From: DASPJQ01 sp035299065
GTDB lineage: Bacteria; Bacteroidota; Bacteroidia; Flavobacteriales_D; UBA2798
Assembly: GCA_035299065.1 (NCBI GenBank)
Contig: DATGXI010000166.1
Span: forward strand, 1-57,044
DNA: 57,044 nucleotides
Direction: 5' to 3'
Shown here: piece by piece, positions 51,428-57,044 of the stretch
How positions within the stretch are numbered: position 1 is the stretch's first letter
How the letters are laid out: every line of letters begins with the position of its first letter
Notes under the pieces: model-generated
What the model was told of the DNA's origin: nothing
Seen by the model: only the letters and a program-made list of their open reading frames with translations
The model's database searches: none
Program-made: the position numbers and the translations under genes

Positions 51428-52203
51428 TGATAAAATTATCGGTAGTCATAATAACATTTAACGAAGAGCACAACATTGGTCGCTGCCTTGAGTCAGTAAA
51501 GGAAATTGCCGATGAGGTGCTGGTACTTGATTCATTCAGCAAAGACAGGACCGAAGAAATTTGTAAATCATACGGAGTAAACTTTTTTCAGCATGCATTT
51601 GATGGTCATATTCAGCAAAAGAACCGCGCCATAACATATGCAGCTCATCCATATGTATTGTCGTTGGATGCTGATGAAGCGATTGACGAAACGCTGAAGA
51701 AATCCATTCTTGAGGTTAAAAAAAACTGGCAATTTGATGCATATAGCATGAACAGACTTACCAATTATTGCGGTAAGTGGATAAAACATGGGGGCTGGTA
51801 TCCCGACAGGAAGTTGCGTTTATGGGATTCACGCAAAGGCGAATGGGGCGGAACCAATCCACATGACAAGTATGATTTATTTGACAAATCTTCAAAAACC
51901 GGTCATTTAAAAGGCGATATTTTGCATTATAGTTTCTATTCAGTAGAAGAGCATTACAAGCAAGCCGCTTATTTTTCTGACATTGCTGCCAAAGCGATGT
52001 ACGCGGAAGGCAGGCGCTCAAATTTTTTTATGATATGGTTTTCACCAATTGTCAAATTTGTGAAGGATTATATTTTTAAAGGTGGTTTTTTGGATGGAAA
52101 AGCCGGGTATTCAATTGCAAAAATATCGGCTATGTATACGCGAAATAAATACCGCCAATTGAAAAAACTTTACGACAGAAGCGAAGAAAACAAGTCGGCA
52201 TAA
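51427..52203 (+). CDS. Glycosyltransferase family 2 (WaaE/KdtX-like)
   Basis: This 258-residue protein is a GT-A fold glycosyltransferase. It opens with IKLSVVIITFNEEHNIGRCL and has a DxD-type metal site in YVLSLDADEAIDE. The block IKHGGWYPDRKLRLWDSRKG and the tail FKGGFLDGKAGYSIAKISAM are as in the WaaE/KdtX lipopolysaccharide core glucosyltransferase group. The acceptor is probably the lipopolysaccharide core or another surface glycan. The start shares one base with the M50 gene. Its 3' end overlaps the convergent GT4 gene by 34 bp. Confidence 0.88.
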   Translation: MIKLSVVIITFNEEHNIGRCLESVKEIADEVLVLDSFSKDRTEEICKSYGVNFFQHAFDGHIQQKNRAITYAAHPYVLSLDADEAIDETLKKSILEVKKNWQFDAYSMNRLTNYCGKWIKHGGWYPDRKLRLWDSRKGEWGGTNPHDKYDLFDKSSKTGHLKGDILHYSFYSVEEHYKQAAYFSDIAAKAMYAEGRRSNFFMIWFSPIVKFVKDYIFKGGFLDGKAGYSIAKISAMYTRNKYRQLKKLYDRSEENKSA

Positions 52204-53213
52204 TGTTTACTGATGGTTTCCAGTGAATGATTTTCCTTTGCCTGCTTAAAGGCCTTTTCAGTTAATTCGTTTCTTAAATTCTGGTCACTTAATATTTTGT
52301 CCATGTTTTTTGCCAGGGCTTCATGATCTTTTACATTACACAACAAACCATTTTCACCAATTACATCGGCTAGTCCACCTGCATTGGTTGAAACAACAGG
52401 CACTTTATACATAAAGGCATCCAGCACACTGCTTCCAAGGCCTTCTTCTTCACTGCTCATGGCAAATACATCAAAAACGCTGAACATGTCTTCAACATTT
52501 TGCATAAATCCTGCAAGGTGGTAAAATGATTCGAGTTTGGCTGAAGCAATGGCTTTTTTTACCTCAGGAAGTAAAACCCCATCGCCAAAATGAATGAAAA
52601 TAAAGTCCTGGCGAATTTTGCTGAGCATGTGAATAGCCTTCACCATGGTTAATGGATCTTTGTGCTGAACAAACGCAGCTGTTGTGCCAATAATTTTTTT
52701 ATTAGCAACGTTAAGTGAAGCAAGGTATTCCTGGGCGCGTTTTTTATTTAATTCCTTTTGTTCAACCACCTCTGAAATAACTGTAATTTTTTTTATACCC
52801 ACCTGTTCCAGTATTTTTTTGATAGCAGGTGTAATGGCAACAATGTGCGTGGTCCATTTGTATTTTAATATCGAAAAAAAACCCTTTGGAACAAAATCCA
52901 GCCTGCGCGTATAAACAACTTTTCGGCCATGAAACCATTTGGTGAGCACTGCCATTTGCTGGGTTTTGCTGGTTTGGCAATGTATGATGTCAAACTTGCG
53001 TGATTTAAACATTAAAAACCAAATAAGTTGCCTGGTGCTGGTGATTTCTTTGTGGTTCAGGTTATTTTGCTTACAGTGTTCTGCAAGAGGAAAATTTTTT
53101 CGGCAAATTACCAATGACTCGTTTCCCTGCAATTTATAACCCAATACATCGTATATGGTCTGGCGTTCTCCACCCCTCCAGGTACGTTCGGTATTTAGTT
53201 CAAGAATGCGCAT
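52170..53213 (-). CDS. Glycosyltransferase family 4
   Basis: This 347-residue protein is a GT-B fold glycosyltransferase. The C-terminal donor-binding part is clear: KKIIGTTAAFVQHKDPLTMVKA, FAMSSEEEGLGSSVLDAFMY with the E-x7-E pattern, and PVVSTNAGGLADVIGENGLL. The N-terminal acceptor part begins MRILELNTERTWRGGERQTI. It probably acts in lipopolysaccharide or exopolysaccharide assembly in the cytosol. It converges on the GT2 gene with a 34-bp overlap of coding 3' ends and no separate terminator. Confidence 0.88.
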   Translation of the reverse strand: MRILELNTERTWRGGERQTIYDVLGYKLQGNESLVICRKNFPLAEHCKQNNLNHKEITSTRQLIWFLMFKSRKFDIIHCQTSKTQQMAVLTKWFHGRKVVYTRRLDFVPKGFFSILKYKWTTHIVAITPAIKKILEQVGIKKITVISEVVEQKELNKKRAQEYLASLNVANKKIIGTTAAFVQHKDPLTMVKAIHMLSKIRQDFIFIHFGDGVLLPEVKKAIASAKLESFYHLAGFMQNVEDMFSVFDVFAMSSEEEGLGSSVLDAFMYKVPVVSTNAGGLADVIGENGLLCNVKDHEALAKNMDKILSDQNLRNELTEKAFKQAKENHSLETISKHYADLFSSLLS

Positions 53214-53357
53214 TTTTGACGTTTAAAGATAGTTAATATTGGTTTTGGCGGTTAAGTGTGTTATGCATTGGAATAATTTTTTAACGCCTTTCAACGGGTT
53301 TTAAGCCTGCTAGGTCGAAAATCACCATGTTAGCAATGGCATTTTAGGTTTAGCCTG

Positions 53358-53386
53358 TTGCTGTAATTGATTTTTGCATATTTTCG
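53358..53386 (+). promoter_or_regulatory. Possible promoter of the hemC-hemD gene
   Basis: TTG (53358-53360) and TATTTTCG (53379-53386) lie 18 nt apart. One base of the -7 box departs from TAnnTTTG. The gene start follows 6 nt later. Confidence 0.45.
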
Positions 53387-53391
53387 AACCA

Positions 53392-54954
53392 ATGAACCGT
53401 ACAGTTATTATAGGAACACGTGGTAGTGACCTGGCCCTTTGGCAGGCTAACCATGTAAAAGCACAACTTGAAAAACTGGGATTGAATTGCCGTTTGGAAA
53501 TTATAAAAACCCAGGGCGACAAAATTCAGGATGTTGGATTTGACAAAATGCAGGGCAAAGGTTTTTTCACAAAGGAGTTGGAAGAGGCCTTGCTTGCATC
53601 GGCCATTGACGTAGCTGTACACTCCTGCAAAGACCTTGAGTCATCAAATCCCCCTGGTTTAACCATAGCAGCCTTCAGCGAACGGGAAGAACCTGCCGAC
53701 CTGATTTTGATACGTAAGGATTCAGTTGACAAAAAGCAAAAATTTCATTTAACAGAAAAAGCACTTGTAGGCACATCGTCAAACAGGCGTAAGGCCATGT
53801 TGAAACATTACCGCAAGGACATTCATACAATGGATTTGCGAGGCAATGTTCCAACACGCGTACAAAAGCTGCGTGAAGGTAAATTTGATGCCATTATACT
53901 TGCTGCAGCAGGGGTAAACAGGCTAAAACTTGATTTAAGTGAATTTCATGTTCATGTTGCACAACCTGAATTGTTTGTTCCTGCAGCAGCACAGGGTGTT
54001 TTGGCTATTCAATGTCGTGAAAACGACCAGGAATTATTGGCTCAGCTGGCAAAACTCAACAATTCCAATCAAAGTGAACTTACCCTTATTGAACGTAAAT
54101 TGTTAAATCTTATGGAAGGCGGATGCCAAAAGCCATTGGGAATTTATGTGAAGAAGAAGGAAAATGAAATTCACCTGCATGCAGCATATGCGCATTCGGT
54201 TGAAGAAACCATGAAAAAAATATTTTTGCGCCTGAAGCCAGGACAAAACCTTGAAAAAATTGCTGAATTATTAAAGCCTGCACAAAAAACATTCTCTGTT
54301 TTTATTTCACGCAATGTGAAAGAAGCACGTTATTTCAGTGAGTCGCTTTCAAACCTGGGTTATCATGTAAATGGTCAGTCGCTAACCCGTTTTGAAAAAA
54401 TTCCTTTTAAGGGAATTCCTGATTGCGAGTGGATATTTTTCTCTTCGCGTAATTGCGTAAAGTATTTTTATGCCCAACATCCTAAAGTGCCTGATCATGT
54501 AAAAATCGGAAGCATAGGAGGGGCAACCGCAGAAGCACTCATTAAACGTGGAATTGAACCCAATTATACGGGTGAGGGCCCTGATACAACCGCTATTGGC
54601 AATGACTTTGCTAAAATTGCTGGTGACGAACGTGTGCTTTTTCCAATGTCTACAGCAAGTTATCGCACCGTTCAAAAGCAATTTGCCAACCAAAGCCAGG
54701 TAATTGATATGGTGGTTTACGATACCATTGAGAACGAAAAGGCTGAGATTCCAAATGCTGATATTGTAGTTTTAACCAGCCCTTCAAACGCTATTTTATA
54801 TTTCCGTAAAAAACATGTGTTACCCGACCAGGTTTTTATTCCCATAGGAAATTCAACAGCGGAAATTTTGCGCCAAAAAGGGATTTCGAATTATGTTTTG
54901 CCCTGGAACACCAATGAAGTTGCCATGACCGATGCGGTTATGAGCCTTGGATAA
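53392..54954 (+). CDS. hemC: Hydroxymethylbilane synthase fused to uroporphyrinogen-III synthase-like domain
   Basis: The start is the ATG at 53392 (MNRTVIIGTRGSDLALWQAN); the frame opens at a TTG 18 bp earlier. The 520-residue protein is longer than plain HemC (about 310). Residues 1-295 are hydroxymethylbilane synthase, with GTRGSDLALWQA, the KDMLTGT-like region AVHSCKDLES, TSSNRRKAML and DLRGNVPTRVQKL, and the dipyrromethane-cofactor cysteine C245 in MEGGCQKPLG. Residues about 298-520 fit the weakly conserved HemD fold (FSVFISRNVKEARYFSESLS, WIFFSSRNCVKYFYAQ, IGSIGGATAEALIKRG, IVVLTSPSNAILYF). Together they would turn porphobilinogen into uroporphyrinogen III. No other haem genes are near. 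A small membrane-protein gene follows after 12 bp. Confidence 0.88.
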   Translation: MNRTVIIGTRGSDLALWQANHVKAQLEKLGLNCRLEIIKTQGDKIQDVGFDKMQGKGFFTKELEEALLASAIDVAVHSCKDLESSNPPGLTIAAFSEREEPADLILIRKDSVDKKQKFHLTEKALVGTSSNRRKAMLKHYRKDIHTMDLRGNVPTRVQKLREGKFDAIILAAAGVNRLKLDLSEFHVHVAQPELFVPAAAQGVLAIQCRENDQELLAQLAKLNNSNQSELTLIERKLLNLMEGGCQKPLGIYVKKKENEIHLHAAYAHSVEETMKKIFLRLKPGQNLEKIAELLKPAQKTFSVFISRNVKEARYFSESLSNLGYHVNGQSLTRFEKIPFKGIPDCEWIFFSSRNCVKYFYAQHPKVPDHVKIGSIGGATAEALIKRGIEPNYTGEGPDTTAIGNDFAKIAGDERVLFPMSTASYRTVQKQFANQSQVIDMVVYDTIENEKAEIPNADIVVLTSPSNAILYFRKKHVLPDQVFIPIGNSTAEILRQKGISNYVLPWNTNEVAMTDAVMSLG

Positions 54955-54966
54955 AATATTTACCAA

Positions 54967-55536
54967 ATGGCATATAAACGCAGAAGTGCTGCTGAAATAT
55001 TTAAATGGGCAGCCTTTTTAAAGAAGAAGGAAAATGAAAAACAAGCAAAGATTGCCCAGCAGATATTGCGGGTTTCGCGTGTTTCGGTTATTTTTCTTGT
55101 AATCATTAACTCCATTCTGGCTATTGATGTTTTTTTACTGGCTCCCCAAACAAAATATGACGAGCTTGACTACATTGAATCCTATGTGACCTATTCAAGG
55201 CGAGGCGGTGGATCACGTCATTATGTTTTACATACAACATCAGGCCGTCATTGGGAACTTAACAGCGCTTCGGGTTTTGATTTACATGGAGAAAAAATGC
55301 GCATTAAACAAACTCCTCTTTTTAGAATGGCATATGAATTTTTTTTGACGGAACACAGTTTTTTTATTTACAGGGCCTATGATCCCATTTCGATATCTAA
55401 ATACTTTTCCATTATTTCACTTATTGTAGGCCTGCTGGCCATTTTCATGCGTTTACTGCACAATGACAATTACACACCATTGGCTATTTTAATAAACGTG
55501 GCAACCGCAGCTCAATGTGTTCTCATGTTGCTTTAA
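54967..55536 (+). CDS. Small membrane protein of unknown function
   Basis: This 189-residue protein has hydrophobic segments at about 31-55 (VSVIFLVIINSILAIDVFLL), 143-163 (YFSIISLIVGLLAIFMRLL) and 170-189 (ILINVATAAQCVLMLL). Between the first two is a polar domain of about 85 residues with a Gly-Arg stretch (TYSRRGGGSRHYVLHTTSGR), likely outside the membrane. I do not recognise the family. It is 12 bp downstream of hemC-hemD and may be co-transcribed, but a link to haem synthesis is not shown. It converges on the next gene with 5 bp between the stops. Confidence 0.65.
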   Translation: MAYKRRSAAEIFKWAAFLKKKENEKQAKIAQQILRVSRVSVIFLVIINSILAIDVFLLAPQTKYDELDYIESYVTYSRRGGGSRHYVLHTTSGRHWELNSASGFDLHGEKMRIKQTPLFRMAYEFFLTEHSFFIYRAYDPISISKYFSIISLIVGLLAIFMRLLHNDNYTPLAILINVATAAQCVLMLL

Positions 55537-55541
55537 CCAAC

Positions 55542-56108
55542 TTAGTTTCCAAAATACTCATCGTAGCATTGCCTCTTGAGGTGTTCTGACTCTTCGTTTC
55601 GTGGAATTTGATTCGGCTCATTCAGGTTAAGTAAAACCTGCCTCACACTTTTGCTGTTTTCAAATTTATCAAACACGCAATAACAGAAGTCGCGTGTTTT
55701 TTCATTGGCCGAATCAATGCCTTTCATAGAAGGGTGGGACTTGATTTCTGTGGTACAAAATTGAATATACTTTTCACGCAGTTCGCGCAAATGAAGGTAT
55801 TCTTTGCGCTGAGTTGAATTATACCTGAATTTTGTAAAAGAAGTCGCCATAGTTCCGGTGATTAAGATCGTAAAGGTTATTAAACCCGTTTTGATGGCAT
55901 TGGTTTTTTTTCCTTTTTTGAGCATGAAATACACGAACCATCCAACAGAACCCAGCAAAAGAAAAACAAAAGGAGCGCAAAGCAGTACAATGAGGTTGAA
56001 ATCGGACGAAGGTAAATAGGTGTTGGCATTCACATTTACCATGTAGCTTAGTCCAAAACAAAGGGCAAGTAAACCTGCCAGCCAAAGAATGATAATTGAT
56101 TTTTTCAC
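55542..56108 (-). CDS. Small membrane protein of unknown function
   Basis: This 188-residue protein has two N-terminal hydrophobic segments (about 4-23 and 44-67) and a third at about 77-98 (GLITFTILITGTMATSF), followed by a soluble C-terminal domain rich in charged residues (YIQFCTTEIKSHPSMKGIDS, NEKTRDFCYCVFDKFE). Three closely spaced cysteines (C117, C143 and C145 by my count, approximate) are notable. I do not recognise the family. It converges on the preceding gene and is divergent from dxr. Confidence 0.65.
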   Translation of the reverse strand: MKKSIIILWLAGLLALCFGLSYMVNVNANTYLPSSDFNLIVLLCAPFVFLLLGSVGWFVYFMLKKGKKTNAIKTGLITFTILITGTMATSFTKFRYNSTQRKEYLHLRELREKYIQFCTTEIKSHPSMKGIDSANEKTRDFCYCVFDKFENSKSVRQVLLNLNEPNQIPRNEESEHLKRQCYDEYFGN

Positions 56109-56219
56109 CCCGTGAAATTAGTTCAGACACTCGTTATTAGCTATTTCCATGATAATTTTATTTCACCATGTACAAGTTTTTGGTTTTAATCATACCTTAG
56201 CCCCGCATTAAAATTTAGC

Positions 56220-57044
56220 ATGTCGGCCAATCAACCAAAAGGAATTGCCATTTTAGGATCAACGGGTTCAATAGGAACCCAGGCACTTGAGGTTATTAAG
56301 GAAGCAAAGGATTATTTTTCGGTAGAACTTTTAACCGCAAACAGCAATGCAGATCTTTTAATTGAACAAACTCTTGCATTTAATCCCAACACCGTTGTTA
56401 TTTGCGATGAATCAAAATATGCCTATGTTAAAGAAGCGTTGGCCAAAACCGATGTAAAAGTTTTTGCGGGCATAAAAGCAATTTGCGATTGCGTGCAAAT
56501 GTCAAGCGTACAAACCGTTTTAACTGCCATGGTAGGTTACGCGGGGTTGTTACCAACCATTGAGGCTATTAAGGCCGGGAAAAGCATTGCACTGGCCAAT
56601 AAAGAAACCCTGGTTGTGGCGGGGCAATTGATTACTGATCTTGCCAAACAACATGCTGTAAACATTTACCCGGTGGACTCTGAACACTCAGCAATATTTC
56701 AGTGCCTTACAGGTGAATTTCACAATAAGATCGAAAAAATTTACCTTACTGCGTCTGGTGGTCCGTTTCGTGGTAAAAAACTGAATGAATTAAGTTCGGT
56801 TACGCGTGAACAGGCCTTGAAGCATCCTAACTGGAGCATGGGTGCAAAAATAACCATTGATTCGGCTACTTTAATGAACAAGGGTCTTGAGGTAATTGAA
56901 GCCAAATGGTTATTTGGGCTAACACCTGCCGAGATTGATGTGATTGTGCACCCGCAAAGCATCGTTCATTCCATTGTACAGTTTGCCGATGGAAGCATGA
57001 AGGCGCAAATGGGTTTGCCTGACATGAAAATCCCTATTCAGTAT
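56220..57044 (+). CDS. dxr: 1-deoxy-D-xylulose-5-phosphate reductoisomerase, 3'-truncated by window edge
   Basis: From the ATG at 56220 the frame stays open for 275 codons to the right edge, about two thirds of the usual 390. It begins MSANQPKGIAILGSTGSIGT with the NADPH-binding GSTGSIGT motif. The LANKETLVVAG block, the metal/substrate residues in VDSEHSAIFQCL, the ASGGPFRG loop and the HPNWSMGAKITIDSATLMNK block are all diagnostic. The enzyme converts 1-deoxy-D-xylulose 5-phosphate to methylerythritol 4-phosphate in isoprenoid synthesis. No clear TAnnTTTG promoter was found directly upstream. Confidence 0.97.
   Translation, partial: MSANQPKGIAILGSTGSIGTQALEVIKEAKDYFSVELLTANSNADLLIEQTLAFNPNTVVICDESKYAYVKEALAKTDVKVFAGIKAICDCVQMSSVQTVLTAMVGYAGLLPTIEAIKAGKSIALANKETLVVAGQLITDLAKQHAVNIYPVDSEHSAIFQCLTGEFHNKIEKIYLTASGGPFRGKKLNELSSVTREQALKHPNWSMGAKITIDSATLMNKGLEVIEAKWLFGLTPAEIDVIVHPQSIVHSIVQFADGSMKAQMGLPDMKIPIQY

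Overview
The window reads as a chromosomal segment of a Bacteroidota bacterium, most likely from the Flavobacteriales or a close relative. Evidence: six proteins with recognisable type IX secretion system (T9SS) C-terminal sorting domains, families largely confined to this phylum (DUF3822, DUF4292, DUF3109, DUF5777, PorE-like PD40 proteins), a succinate dehydrogenase operon in C-A-B order, no clear Shine-Dalgarno sequences, and promoters of the form TTG-N19-TAnnTTTG. Base composition is moderately AT-rich throughout. I see no insertion sequence, prophage, integrase, CRISPR array or rRNA gene. The region is ordinary chromosome with dispersed intergenic repeats, not an island. Both ends cut a gene: a beta-barrel gene at the left and dxr at the right.

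Layout. 1-3556 (minus): two tandem outer-membrane barrel paralogues and a PorE-like periplasmic protein ending in a SPOR-like domain. 3557-4843: tandem 101-bp repeats carrying terminator-like hairpins, facing a tRNA-Cys gene with its own promoter and terminator, then folB. 5124-6548: RecD-like helicase. 7019-9175: secreted VWA plus leucine-rich-repeat protein. 9317-12623: DUF3822-rsmD-coaD overlapping operon followed by a TlpA-like protein without its cysteines. 12893-17170: AsmA-like protein and sensor kinase. 17438-18833: thioesterase, YdeI/DUF1801 protein and a zinc-ribbon protein. 19053-22917: convergent T9SS cargo genes (M1 peptidase, Asp-box propeller) sharing a terminator. 23225-24643: two unrecognised genes. 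24730-29579 (minus): tightly coupled operon of sugar nucleotidyltransferase, TPR lipoprotein, DUF4292 lipoprotein and EnvC-like LytM protein. 29818-32042 (minus): lipoprotein, DUF3109 and universal stress protein.

32316-35866 is the sdhCAB operon with a good promoter. 35911-41160 holds an exported protein of unknown function, a large SBBP-repeat T9SS type B protein and a T9SS-tagged thioredoxin-like protein. 41166-44425 (minus) is a compact cluster of barrel, YceI, OB-fold protein, CxxCH lipoprotein and CxxCH T9SS protein that looks like one envelope redox or electron-transfer module. 44674-47575 (minus): M28 peptidase and a coiled-coil membrane protein. 47622-52203 (plus): comF, free-methionine-sulfoxide reductase, then Ig-like lipoprotein, M50 protease and glycosyltransferase 2 in an overlapping operon, which meets a glycosyltransferase 4 head-on. 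53392-57044: a hemC-hemD fusion, two small membrane proteins of unknown function, and partial dxr.

Most of the window therefore concerns envelope biology: outer-membrane barrels, lipoproteins, peptidoglycan-binding and peptidoglycan-remodelling proteins, and T9SS-secreted enzymes. Core metabolism (folate, CoA, haem, isoprenoid, TCA cycle) is interspersed. I did not find a convincing new defence or mobile system. The most unusual items are the repeat array beside tRNA-Cys, the SPOR-ended PorE-like protein, the VWA-LRR secreted protein, and the CxxCH/YceI/barrel cluster.
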